A program made the translations under genes and the position numbers. From Wyeomyia smithii (lineage: Eukaryota > Arthropoda > Insecta > Diptera > Culicidae), in assembly GCF_029784165.1 (NCBI RefSeq), contig NC_073694.1, forward strand, positions 159,829,495-159,893,494: a DNA stretch of 64,000 nt, given 5' to 3'. Below, one piece after another: positions 24,270 through 35,532 of the stretch. Position 1 is the first letter of the stretch. Each line of letters opens with the position of its first letter. The notes beneath the pieces are model-generated. The model was not told the DNA's origin, searched no databases, and saw only the letters and a list, made by a program, of their open reading frames with translations.

Positions 24270-25024
24270 TATTTCTTTAATTTTTTATTAAATATTTTTA
24301 TATGATCTTTAACCACAAGCAACGCCAGTTGGTGTCCTCTTCACTGAAAAAGATTACGTAGTTTTTGGACGATCCCTCAAACATTCCAAATTTTGCTAAA
24401 ATATTCATGTTTTTTACTAAACTTAAAAAAGCACATAGGTAATACAATCGTGTTCCTCTCCTTTTTTTTTATCTGTATAACTATTATTATTATTAATTTT
24501 ATTAAGAACATTAACACATATTGTGTGCATTCGTGTCTGTCTGTATAACTATGTTCAGATTCATCATCAACCCTCCCTGATTCAACCATTGGTTTCTTCA
24601 ATAGAAATATGTGGAAGTTAATCACATTTACTATCGACCTTTTCAAAACAATGTTAACTACTGAATCTGTGGATATAATAAGATGATTGAAACAATCATG
24701 ATTAGTATTTTTTCGACTATTTATTTATTTAGTTTCTCTTTGCTTGAGCCTCTTCGGTCATCCTTCTCATAGATAGTATTGCAGTTTGATTGATATTGCT
24801 GACCTGCACCATCGATTTGTTTTTTTTTTTGGCTTTATTTTGAACCCAGATTTTCGTCAGCGCTTGAATCCCAGTCGATATCCTAAAATATATATTTTTT
24901 GTGATTCGATTGTCCGGAAAACTCGGTTATCCGGAATGAATTGTTTTGATGATCCGGACAATCGAGTCCGACCTGTATTATGATTGTGAATAAATTGAAT
25001 CCTAGACAAAATTTCAAATTAAAA
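24270..25024. other. AT-rich DNA with a CCGGACAATCG fragment
   Basis: At 24898-24985 the words TTGTCCGGAAAACTCGG and GATCCGGACAATCGAGTCCG followed by ACCTGT look like the end of a pogo/Tc1-like MITE. Nothing else is recognised. Confidence 0.35.
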
Positions 25025-28000
25025 AAAATCACAGGAGGGTTGTGTGCAAAGCCACGACCGCAAGGTTGAAGTAGAATACTTTTCCACAGCTCTACTTACG
25101 GCTGTAAATTAACCTACGGCTGGCGTATCGGTTCGCGCCGCTTATCGCGTTTAGCCTGGCAGAGGCCTAATGCGCACGGCCAACACAATAGAAAGGTGTT
25201 TTCACATTGAAAATTAGACACGGCTTTACTGGAGTAAGTGTTGGCAAATGCATCTACCGCTAATACCGCCGCTATCGTACGAATAATGACTCGCGTCTAA
25301 GAACACCCGAACTGTTTCGCCGTGCCGCTTCTATTTACTTCCTTATTACATCGGCCTTAGGGAAGTACCGGCTGCACCTACCGCTGAGGCTGTTACCATA
25401 CTGCTACTGGTACCCAAAGCTATTAACTTTTCAAATTAAGTGTTTTATTTGTCCTCAAAAGAACAATTGTTCAATTCCATATCGGATATGATGCAATCGC
25501 ATCTCTCTGCAATATTACCGACAGTAATATTCTTCTAAACCAAATGATCCTACTTTTCCATTAGAGGAAGTGCCGACTGATTTACCGCAAAAATCTCACC
25601 CGATCGCTCACGTTGGCGTTCAGCCTGGCAGAGGCCTGAGACGTGGTGACCAACCACAGGGCAAGTGATTTGTTTAATTTGAAGGCAGCCACAGGCGCGA
25701 CCCGCTGCTATGGTCTGTTACGGCTGAGTGCCGATATCTGCTGTTACTGCTGTCAACGTTGTGGACGGTCCATCCAGTTCACCTTCCGACTAATGAATGT
25801 AGCTAGTTTTCCCAGAAACACTCTTTTATAGCCGAAGGGTGCTACGAAATAGGCCACGCCTTTCAGTTCAGGTTTACCATTTCTTTATGTTCTTTAGACG
25901 AATTATTCCACAATTCGCATTTGATTTTTGTATCCAGCGAATAAACACCGATGGTGCTCTCACACACGCAATGGTTTTAACCCGTATCTTATTGCGGTTT
26001 GTAACATCAAGCGATTTCGTTTGCTCGCTATTGCATGTTGCATCATGATGCAACTTGGCAGCTGGGAGACGACGAAATTCTGTTTATGCTGATTGATTGA
26101 ATCGACTTCATATTAGCTCTGCATAGTCGAACTAACTGTTTTTGTGAATGCGCTCTAACAGGGCAGTTTGTTATTCAAAGTTGGTCATGCTGATCGCAGC
26201 CTTTGCATTGCCCCTACTGTGGGGGGTTTACTAAATAAAGTAAGAGTGAAAATTAGACAACTACAACAGAATTTGATTGCATACCGCACAGAATGTCTGC
26301 TTGTGTTGATGCCAGAAAATTATTAACCTTCAATTATTTGTTTATTTGCCTTGAAAAAAGCATTTTGCGGTACAAAATCGGTTACTGATTACAACTTTTG
26401 AGCTGCCCTAACATTGCACAGTGGTACAGAACGACAATTTAGGCGGAAATGGAGTTTTCGATAGATTTTTGTGATTTTAGAGCCATACTTTATATGGCGA
26501 AGTTGCTTATTATTATTTGGCCTACATTTGAACTGAGGTGAAAATTTGGGTGGTCCTAGAACCAACGAAATAAACCAACTAAAATTTTTATTTGTGGGAA
26601 AAACTAAATTTTTTTTTCGGTAAAATTGTTGATCACTTAATTTTAAGCAGCTTTGTTGAAGACTACTTTCTTGTAGCTCTTAAATTGACTGAATTAGAGC
26701 AATTAGGGAATTTAGGCAATTAGGGCAATTATACAAATTTTATTGAAAATCAGATGAGAAGTAATTCTACGTAAAAAGTTTCGAAAATTAGCTTATCTTC
26801 AATTTTACCGAAGAATATGTACATCAGTTTTATCAAATAAAAAACTAGGCTATAAAAAAACCTTACTTTTTCGACTGAAAATGATCATATTCAAACTTAT
26901 TTTATTCGATTTTAAGAAATAACTTATCTCCATTTTTTTATTAAAAAGTACAAAAGTTGCTCTTTCAAATGAAACCAGAAGATATGTTTTTCATCTGCCC
27001 CATTCAGAGATATCAACAGTTGAAAAGGGCGTATTTTAAAAATTAAAAGGTTAATAGCTTTTCAACCATAAAAGATATCGTTAAAGTATAGCCACCAAAA
27101 GTTGCGTCTTTTAAAGCTCTAAAAGTCGTCTGAACATAATTTTACTGAGAAAATTGAATCAAACAAAGTAGAGCGGAAAAACCGTTTTTTAAGAGCCACC
27201 CTAGGCAAAATTGCTCTAATTCAGTCAATTTAAGAGCTACAAGAGAGAAGTCTTCAACAAAGCTGCTTAAAATCAAGTGATCTACATCTTAACTGAAAAT
27301 AAAATTTTATTTTTCCCCAAATAAAAATTTTAGTTGGTTTATTTTCTTGGTTCTAGGACCACCCTAATTTTCACCTCAGTTTATATGTAGACCAAATTAT
27401 AATGAGCAACTTCGCCATATCAAGTATGGCTCAAATCACAAAAATGTATCGAAAACTCCATTTCCGCCTAAATTGTCGTTCTGTACCACTGTGCATTGGG
27501 GGAATTAAGATACACGGACAACATGCACTGTGGAAGCTATTTCACATTCAGTAAATTCGACGGGTGCGACAAATTTATATTGCTACGATGCAACAAAGAA
27601 TGCTTGCTTGCGTTGACAAAAATTATTAACTTTCAATGACTTGTTTATTTGCCTTGAAAAAGGCATTTTGATTTCCAAAATTGGATTTCTTGATGGCAAT
27701 CTTCATGCTGCCCCAACACGGGGAGAATAATGGCTGTCTGGCGACACACGCTGAGAAAAACCGCGCTGCTCCTGAGACGTGGTGACCAACCACAGGGCTA
27801 GTGCTGCTGCTAAGGAAGGACGACTGCTGTTGTCGCTGTCTAGAACTATTATGAGCGGCTCCGGCTGAAACAGGCTCTCATATAGGCCAAATAGCATGTT
27901 TTCAATCGCAAGGTATATGATCCTGTCGACCGTGCTTGGGAAGCAAGCATATAACGACCAATCAGAGGTCGAATTTTCCGTTTTGACAAGGCTTGACTAT

Positions 28001-28223
28001 TTTCAATAGTACAATAGTGTGAATAATAAAATTACAATTATCTTATTTTGGGAAGAATCTTAAAAGATTTTCCAATCTATTGCTGCAAGAACGAAGGAAA
28101 TCCATCGAATACTAACCGATTTATTAGCATTTGAAATTGGACATATTTTTCACTTTTTTCGGTTTTAGATTTTCATTTCACATCCCTATGTAGCCGAACT
28201 TCCTGAGAGAAGTATTCTACTTC
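25025..28223 (-). mobile_element. Promoter-bearing repeat, copy E3, with variant left part
   Basis: The shared tail and GAAGTAGAATACTT occur at 25030-25083 and the opposite end at 28208-28223. Between 25085 and 25950 the sequence differs from E1/E2 and contains AGCCTGGCAGAGGCCT twice (about 25151 and 25620). From 25955 the family sequence resumes and is interrupted by the foldback at 26417-27493. TATA and CCAAT words are kept (about 27877 and 27955). Confidence 0.6.
26417..27493. mobile_element. Transib-like foldback with CACAGTGG ends (copy 2)
   Basis: The ends are CACAGTGGTAC and GTACCACTGTG. The arms are inverted repeats of about 290 bp (26417-26705 and 27205-27493). CATTG flanks both sides (26412-26416 and 27494-27498); the copies at 13888-13905 and 19790-19802 show the uninterrupted site with a single CATTG. 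The heptamer CACAGTG is that of V(D)J signal sequences and lies within the range of Transib termini. No ORF. The arms differ from those of copy 1, so this is a separate family. Confidence 0.75.
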
Positions 28224-28908
28224 AAAAGGCGATTGCTGCAATTGCAACTTTCATTCAACTATTGCATAAATGCTTTATGGTCAGATATACCCGCTGCAAC
28301 TACTACGCTATCCATAGCCATGCCACAGTTGTGGCCGCTATACGCTACCATTGGTATCCGCTGCCCCTGCATCAGCTGGCCTAGCTGCTATCGATGCTGA
28401 GATCCGCTGCAACTGGTGCGCTATCCATTGCTATGCCACAGCTGTGGCCGCTATGCACTATCGCTGGTATCCACTGCACTGCTAGTGCTGCTGCTAAGGG
28501 AGGACGACTACTGTTGTCGCTTTCTAGAACTTTTATGAGCGGCTTCGGCTGAAACATGCTCTTATATAGGCCAAATAGCATATTTTTAGCTGCAAGGTAT
28601 ATGATTATGTCGACCGTGCTTGGGAAGCAATCTTATAACGACCAATCAGAAGTCTAATTTTCCGTTTTGACAAGGCTTAACTATTTTCAATAGTACAATA
28701 GTTTGAATAATAAAATTACAATTATCTTCATTTTGGAAGAATCTTAGAAGATTTTCCAATCTATTGCTGCAAGAACGAAGGAAATCCATCGAATATTAAC
28801 CGATTTATTAGCATTTGAAATTGGACATATTTTTCAGTTTTTTCGGTTTTAGATTTTCATTTCACATCCCTATGTAGCCGAACTTCCTGAGAGAAGTATT
28901 CTACTTCA
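28224..28908 (-). mobile_element. Promoter-bearing repeat, partial copy E4
   Basis: The right part (28470-28908) repeats the family end, with TATATAGGCC near 28563. Its left part holds two tandem units of 113 bp beginning CCGCTGCAACT (28291 and 28404) that other copies lack. Confidence 0.6.
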
Positions 28909-29717
<809 letters not shown>

Positions 29718-29742
29718 GACGAGATTTTTTTTTTTTTTTTTT

Positions 29743-30625
29743 GATCGTTGTACAATCGAAATGTCACTGTTCCTATATTAAGGTTGGACTCGATTATATA
29801 GACTCGATTTTATATCATTCGATAGAATATCATTTTAGATTCGATTATTTAAAGTAGGATTTTTTTTCTATTTCAAGTATGACTTTCTTTTCACAACTTT
29901 CGAACAACATATTCTGGAGATCGTAGCAAGCTGTGATCGCGAGAGGATGTGAAAAAGTTTTAGCCTGCGATTTTTTTGTGTATTTCTGGAAAATTGGCAA
30001 ATGTTTTCCGGTTTATCGTGCTCAAGTGCATGAGAACTAGGAAAGAATTCCAATCCCCGTTGTGCGTGGATCTTTTTCTTTATCACTGTCTTTGGACCGT
30101 AAAGTTCTATATGCAGAGAGGAAGTGTGCTATTTAGTTATGGATATTATCATGCAGTTCGGGATAGAACCTGCAAACCGGTGCCAAGTGAGGAAAAACGA
30201 GACTTTAAAGAGGTTTCTTTATCGGAGCCTTCAATCATGAATGTGTGAAGATTGGTCAACGTTGTGCCAGACATAATCCAGTGGAGTTGCATAATGATAG
30301 TTTCTGGAAGCAGCCATTTCATCCGATGGCAGAGCGCTTTTCCTCGAAAGTGCTAACACGGGCGGTGTAATTGTTTGTGTGCGAGTGGTGAAAAAAAAGT
30401 AAGGAAATGCTTTTTTCGCTGCATGCTGACTCGATGTTCAGATAGGTGCATTGTGTTTATATTCACAAAAACGTATATTTATAATATGAGAGACTGCAAG
30501 CGGATATGATAAAAAGTTGTACGTCGAACATTCCTCGTTTGTTTTTGGTGTGGGAATATTTATGTTATAGTTTTTTTCGGAAGGTTAGTGCTTTTTTAAC
30601 CAAGTAGATTTTCCTAAATTCTCCC
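29743..30625. other. Unassigned DNA
   Basis: No repeat partner in the window and no recognisable coding region. A 90-codon ORF at 29976-30248 resembles nothing known to me. Confidence 0.3.
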
Positions 30626-30800
30626 AGCTGGTCTCGAGGTGCGAAGCTGGCCTGCCAGGCCAGTCGTCGTAGGCTCGACTCTCGGCTCGGGAGAGACTGT
30701 TAGTGTCAGTAGGATCGTTTCGCTAGCCCCGTAATTGTCCTGTACACTTGACAGTTGGCTGCGAGGTCTGTGTATAATGAGGGTCGGGTTCCGAATCGTT
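30626..30800 (+). repeat. tRNA-related SINE
   Basis: GCTGGTCTCGAGGTGCGAAG (possible A box) and GTAGGCTCGACTCTCGG (possible B box) open the unit; the body GTTAGTGTCAGTAGGATCG...CTAGCCCCG...TGTACAC...CAGTTGGCTGCGA recurs at 60130-60240. Orientation and tRNA origin are inferred from the box-like words. Confidence 0.5.
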
Positions 30801-31064
30801 ATGACTTAAAAAAGTGTCGTGTGTTTTAGAGCAAGCTTGTGTTTACTAACCATTTTGATGTACTTGGAGCAAAGCTCTTTGATATTCTCTGGATCAGAAG
30901 ATAGGAAGCTGAGATTGGTGAGATCATTCCAAAATTAAACTAGATTTTGATCATAATCATGAATTTAACAATACTAAATACCCGTTAGACTAATCAGAAT
31001 TAGTCTGTATAAATATATAACATAGGTTCCTTGTTGGGAATATTTTAGAGCCAGATAAGGGGCC
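30801..31064. other. Short unassigned DNA
   Basis: AT-rich, no feature seen. Confidence 0.3.
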
Positions 31065-31830
31065 ACATTTGAGCCGTTGCGGAACAGAGTGGTCTTTGTG
31101 CCATCGAGCAAATTTGTCAGGAGAAGCAATTTTCGAAAAATCTCTGAATAAAATTCTGTTCAACGGATTCTTTTGAACAAAATGTTCTAATTTAAAGATT
31201 AAGAAAAGGTTTAACATGTGAATACATAATATTACCAGTTTTTTGGCGAAATAAGTGAATTTACCATACCAATGTACATAGACCACTCTGACTTCATATG
31301 AATTTTACTGGAATCCTCGTATCGTTCGGAACAGAGTGGGTACATAAACATAAATAAAAATGACGTTAACTCGTACAAAATGACTAGTGCCACATGTTAT
31401 ATTATGTACATGGCATGTCACATGCAACATGTGACGTGTAACATTACATGTAACACAAAATGTTACATATTACATAATATGTAACATGTTACATTTTTCG
31501 TGTTACATTACGTGTAACATGTTACAAACCACGTGTAACATGTTACAGGACAAGTTACAAGTTACATATCACATGTAATATGTTACATGTCACATGTTAC
31601 ATTGTGGTATTCCCTCGACTTATGTACATAGACCACTCTGTTCCGAAACAGAATGGCCATTCTATTTCGGACGAAATTTCAACATGGTATTAATCAGCTT
31701 TGAAGTTCGATTTTTCGAATTTTTCTAGTCTCCTAACTTCAGTTTTTTGAGTTGATGCGGATTATGTAAAAAACTCATTTTTGAAAAAAAATGGTCTTTA
31801 GACCACTTTGTTCCGCAACGGCTCATTTGA
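31065..31830. mobile_element. Foldback element with GAGCCGTTGCGGAACA ends
   Basis: TTTGAGCCGTTGCGGAACAG at 31067 is mirrored by GTTCCGCAACGGCTCATTTG at about 31809. The word CCACTCTGTTCCG occurs inside in both orientations (31263, 31325, 31630). Its centre is filled by the ATGTTACAT array. A related pair lies at 34824-35100. Confidence 0.6.
31385..31615. repeat. Array of ATGTTACAT / ATGTAACAT words
   Basis: About 230 bp are made almost wholly of ACATGTTAC, TGTAACATG and close variants in both orientations, with no fixed period. Each word is near-palindromic, so the region can form many small hairpins. Confidence 0.85.
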
Positions 31831-32458
31831 TGAAAGAGATTCTCTTACGCATATGCCCTAACGTTGATCTACTCGGAGTTGTTCAACTTTGAAGCCACTT
31901 GGATACTATTTTATTAAGTGGCTCTAACTTTGGTGTCTAAATGAATGCAAAAATGTAAAAACGTGAATGTATTTTTTTTTTTTCAAATAATACGTTTACA
32001 ACAGCACTACTTTTGTACATTTTTGGTTATAATTATTCGATCAAACTTTGTTTGTATCTTAGGTGTGTTTTTCTTTTCCTGTTGACTTATCCATATTTCT
32101 TTCAGAAAGCGAGTTATGGCGCTATAATCATAAGCTAAAAATGCAAGGACCAGAGTTAGTACTCAAGTTCCAACCGTAACAGTTAAAGCGGGTAAAGGCG
32201 TTTCGAAACCCGGTCATAAGGCGGAAATACCTCTATTCCATCCTAGGAGATTGGTCAATAAAGGAGTGTACTTTCTAAGCTTTGTCACTCCCAAAGTCCC
32301 AACGAATTATATTACTTTTTACATACGGATCGGTTGGTATGGATTGTCCCCGTTCTTGAATTACATTGTATTATATTGCGCTACACAGTAGGCCTGTCCA
32401 TTGACAAGAAAAATGTATGAAAATTATTTTTAAAAAAAGGTTGATATCATTTTCCAGG
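31831..32458. other. Unassigned DNA
   Basis: A degenerate palindromic tract is absent here; only an AT-rich stretch with a T run (31973-31983) and an unknown block at 32100-32400. Confidence 0.3.
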
Positions 32459-33510
32459 ATCCTTTCAAGTACTGGATGTGTAAGTGTAGACTAGACTAGA
32501 CTAGACAACTTTTAAACCACATATTCAATCATTATAAAATTCATCAGTTAACCTTTAACTAACCCATTCATCTGATATCAGTATTGTTCAAATCGGTTGT
32601 GGGGCCATCCACATACCACGTGGGCAGATTTTTAACGATTTTGACCCCCCCCCCTCCCCCTTCGTGGACAATTGCCCATATAAATTCTAAAAAAAATTGT
32701 ATGGACCGTAGACATTAGCCAAACCCCCCCCCCCCTCCAAAGCTGTCCACGTGGTATGTGGATGGCCCCTGTGTAGTTTCTGAGATAATGAAGTTTCGTG
32801 ATTTGCACATTTTGATACGTTACAGACAAAGTTACAGTCCTATTACAGTAAAATTCAATGGGGTGTTATGACGCAGTTAGACCTTTCATTTCATGAAAAT
32901 CGGTCCAGCCATTGCTGAGAAAAGTGAGTGAGTTTAGGTAGCCTTTGGAATATATATCTCTTTTCATAGCTGGATATCACATTTTTAAACATAACAGGCA
33001 AAGTAAAAGTCGGAAAATAATCAATAGGGTCTTATAGGGCAGCTGGATTTTCCATATGACACTGATTTTATGAAAATCGGTCAGGCCATCTCTGAGAAAC
33101 ACGAGTGAGATTAAATAGTCTCCAGAACACGTTTCTTTCCATAACTTTTGAACCACATGTCCAATCTTTATAAAATTCATTTAAAATCAATTTTGTTAAA
33201 ATCGGTTTTGTACTTTCTGAAAAAATGAGCTTCCGTGTTTTTTTGGATTTTGGTACATAACATACAAACTAAAAATCCAATTACAATAAAATTCAATAGG
33301 GTTTCATGAGGCAACTAAACCTTTCATTTGAAAATAATTTTATGAAATCAGTCCAGTCATCTCTGAGAACATCTAGTGAGGTCGAAAAGTTGCACATACA
33401 CACACACACTCACACATACACACATACAGAAAATGCTCAACTCGTCGAACTGAATCGATTGATATATGGCATTCGGCCCTTTGGCAAGCTATTCCCCACT
33501 GTGTGTTGAC
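32459..33510 (+). repeat. Dispersed module ending in a (CA)n tract
   Basis: Units carrying TGAAAATCGGTCCAGCCATC, TCTGAGAAAAGTGAGTGAG, a (CA)n tract (33391-33425) and AAAATGCTCAACTCGTCGAA...GATATATGGCATTCGGCCC recur at 41440-43080. A MITE (32601-32769) sits inside the first unit. Confidence 0.75.
32601..32769. mobile_element. C-rich MITE with GGGGCCATCCACAT ends, duplication TGT
   Basis: Ends are GGGGCCATCCACATACCACG and its exact complement. TGT precedes (32598-32600) and follows (32770-32772). The related module at 41551-41566 shows the empty site with one TGT. The middle has runs of C9 and C13 with interrupting bases. A lone half (CTGTCCACGTAGAATGTGGA) is at 58509-58528. A 3-bp duplication suits a Harbinger-type origin. 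Confidence 0.75.
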
Positions 33511-33544
33511 TGTTGGGAAGCCCCCCACCGACATCATCACAGGT

Positions 33545-33754
33545 CAGGCCCGGATTTAAGAGGAGGCAAAGAGGGCTAATACCCCGGGCCTTCCGACACG
33601 TCTCCTAGTGTCCTAGGCCAGACGTGACGACAGAGTGGAGACTTTTTTTGCTCGTTACCTAGCAGCAAAGCGTTAAATCATTTCGAAAGAGGGAAGAAAA
33701 GAGGGCCCCACGAGAATATCTGCCCCGGGCCCTCTGCATCCAAATCTGTCTCTG
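33545..33754. mobile_element. hAT-like MITE in the LTR
   Basis: Ends CAGGCCCGGATTTA and, in complement, CAGAGACAGATTTGG. Flanks TCACAGGT (33537-33544) and CCACAGGG (33755-33762) share six of eight bases. Internal GAGGGCC/CCCCGGGCC words are found near both ends. Confidence 0.6.
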
Positions 33755-34043
33755 CCACAGGGCTCATCGACTAACAGATGTCAGCCTGTCAGATGCCAAC
33801 GCGAACGTCGGTGACCGGATGAGAGAGCCGACGTCATTTTGTCTTATTCTGTATTGCGATAGCATACACGTTGTTCATGTGAATTTTAATAAAGTTTATT
33901 TTATTCTTGTAAATCGTGTATAGTCCCTCATCCTCATATCGCAACAGTTACGACGAGGTGTGGGAGTATTCGTGCGGAACTTTTGCGCGTTCGTTCCGAG
34001 AATAAAGCGTTATTCGTGGAATTGAAGACCGTAAGTTAAATGC

Positions 34044-34680
34044 GATGGCACTAGTTCTGTGCAACGTCGCGCCACGCCGCCGCCGCCGACACTTTTACGC
34101 ACGCCGTCGCCGCCGACAATTTTGAGTCGGCGCGCCGCCGAGAAAATTTTTTACGCGCCGATAATAATTATGCAGACTGGATTTTTTCACGATTCGAGAG
34201 ATACCACGAATCACAGCCAATGAGTGTAAATTATCCTGAATTGTGAATATTCGATACAGCATTTCACATCAAGAGTATTAAGTTGCATCAAACATTATAC
34301 GCAATATTTTAGAGGTGATAATTAGAGGCACGCCGACACACGCCGCCGCCGCCGATGAAAGCCAACCGCGTCACGCCGACCGCCGCCGAGGCTGAATGTT
34401 TTCTACGCCGCCGCCGCCGATGATTTGATCGGCGCACAGCACTAGGCAGAACCACAGCCAGCACAGTCAGCTAAGCTAACAGAGGTTGTAGTGCAGATCC
34501 TGAACAATCAACAGGTCCTAATGCGGCAAATCTGTCAGCAATTGGCCGCTACGCAGCTCGCCGTGGTTAGTCCATACCGTGACAAATAGATGATGGATTT
34601 CTATCGAGTAACATGGCGGAGTTTCTCTACGACAAGGAAAACGGACATACGTTCGATGCGTGGTTTTCCCGCACTAATAA
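34044..34680 (+). pseudogene. Gag start of LTR retrotransposon, split by MITE
   Basis: ATGGCA (34044-34049) is followed by a MITE (34051-34445); after it the frame goes on EPQPAQSAKLTEVVVQILNN, QQVLMRQICQQLAATQLAVV, SPYRDK and then a stop. A frameshift brings SNMAEFLYDKENGHTFDAWF, a block typical of Ty3/gypsy gag proteins of insects, then the frame runs into AAT repeats. The coding part is short and dead. Confidence 0.6.
34051..34445. mobile_element. MITE with CGCCGCCG-rich ends
   Basis: The ends are CTAGTTCTGTGC and GCACAGCACTAG. Both subterminal parts (34063-34165 and 34325-34435) are dominated by ACGCCGCCGCCG words, while the middle 150 bp are AT-rich. GCA on both sides (34048-34050 and 34446-34448) may be a 3-bp duplication. 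Confidence 0.7.
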
Positions 34681-34819
34681 TAATAACAATAATTCAATAA
34701 TAACAAAGCAAAATATTCAGCAACACTGCAAACACCGATACAGTAAACCTGTTGTTACATTTCAACGCACCCGCGGTTTTTAGTTTGAAGCAATCAGCGA
34801 GCGGTTCCCAAAGTAAATG

Positions 34820-35110
34820 CAAATCTGAGCCGTTGAGAGCAAAAGTGGTACATGTGCCATTAAGTAAATTTTTCAGGAGACGCGATGAACGAAAACACTC
34901 GAATAGTCAATTATCTTCAACATTTTTTTTCCAACATAATTGCACTAAATCATTGCTAAATAAGTTTCAAAAGACATGAAAGCATAACGAGTTCTGGTTG
35001 AGAAACTTACACAAACTTCAATGGAAAAACATGTACCACTTTTGTTCTATGGGAAAAATAATGACAACCAAAAATCGTTAAGAGCAAAAGTGGTACATTT
35101 CCAGTCTGAG
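34820..35110. mobile_element. Foldback related to 31065-31830
   Basis: CTGAGCCGTTGAGAGCAAAAG, then TGGTACATGTGCCATTAAG at 34826-34866, is mirrored in part by CATGTACCACTTTTGTTCT at 35028 and repeated by AAGAGCAAAAGTGGTACAT at 35079. The outer end resembles GAGCCGTTGCGGAACAGAG. Confidence 0.45.
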
Positions 35111-35214
35111 CATGAAGGATGCATTATAGGTAGCTCGATAATCTTAAGACATAGACCATTCATGTCTTCAGCAGAGTTGTCCAAGTGATTGAGTACTATA
35201 GGATGATTATCTGT

Positions 35215-35490
35215 TTGTTAAGGAATTCTGTAACTTTCTTTGCCGAGAACGGCACCACTGATTGCTCGGTTAAAAAAAATAATGACAGCTGTCACATTTT
35301 TTCGTACATCTCGGTTCAATCTAACTAAAATTTCACCATAAAATATTACCGAGCTATCACTACCAAGATTATGGATATTTTGTGCCAAAATTCCAATTAG
35401 GTAAATCGAGATTTACAAAAAAATGTGACAGATGTGCCGTACTCGGCAAAAATTACCGGGCCCCGGCAATAAATTTTAGGTGTGTATACA
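35215..35490. mobile_element. MITE with TGCCGAG/CGGCAA words
   Basis: The right end reads GGCAATAAATTTTAGGTGTG; the word CGGCAAA/TTGCCGA recurs together with TGTCACATTTTTT in opposite orientation at 35290 and 35425. The end is similar to that of the CAGCAAA family (52670-53402) with CAG replaced by CGG. Confidence 0.55.
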
Positions 35491-35532
35491 GACGAAGCCT
35501 CATCTGAATGGAGAAAATTACGAAGAAAAAAT

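Larger units (their letters stand above)
33511..34690 (+). mobile_element. Ty3/gypsy-type LTR retrotransposon, 5' part only
   Basis: An LTR with TGTTGGGA...CGCAACA ends (33511-33946) has AATAAAG near 33888 and a MITE inside it (33545-33754); without the MITE it is about 218 bp. A short leader leads to an ATG at 34044 and a gag start. The element is truncated at about 34680, where an (AAT)n run begins. No pol or 3' LTR is present. Confidence 0.65.

Noticed and set aside
26417..27493. V(D)J-type recombination system
   Set aside because: Only the heptamer-like ends are present; there is no 12/23 spacer and nonamer, no RAG-like gene and the pair bounds a foldback element.
13487..28581. Conserved 64-66-codon ORFs starting MLFGLYKS in four places (13487, 20002, 27703, 28381)
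   Set aside because: They lie on copies of one repeat, start upstream of its TATA box and differ by amino-acid-changing substitutions; similarity is due to recent copying, not coding.
31385..31615. CRISPR or telomere-like array
   Set aside because: Words have no constant spacing, no unique spacers and both orientations; it is a palindrome-rich simple tract.
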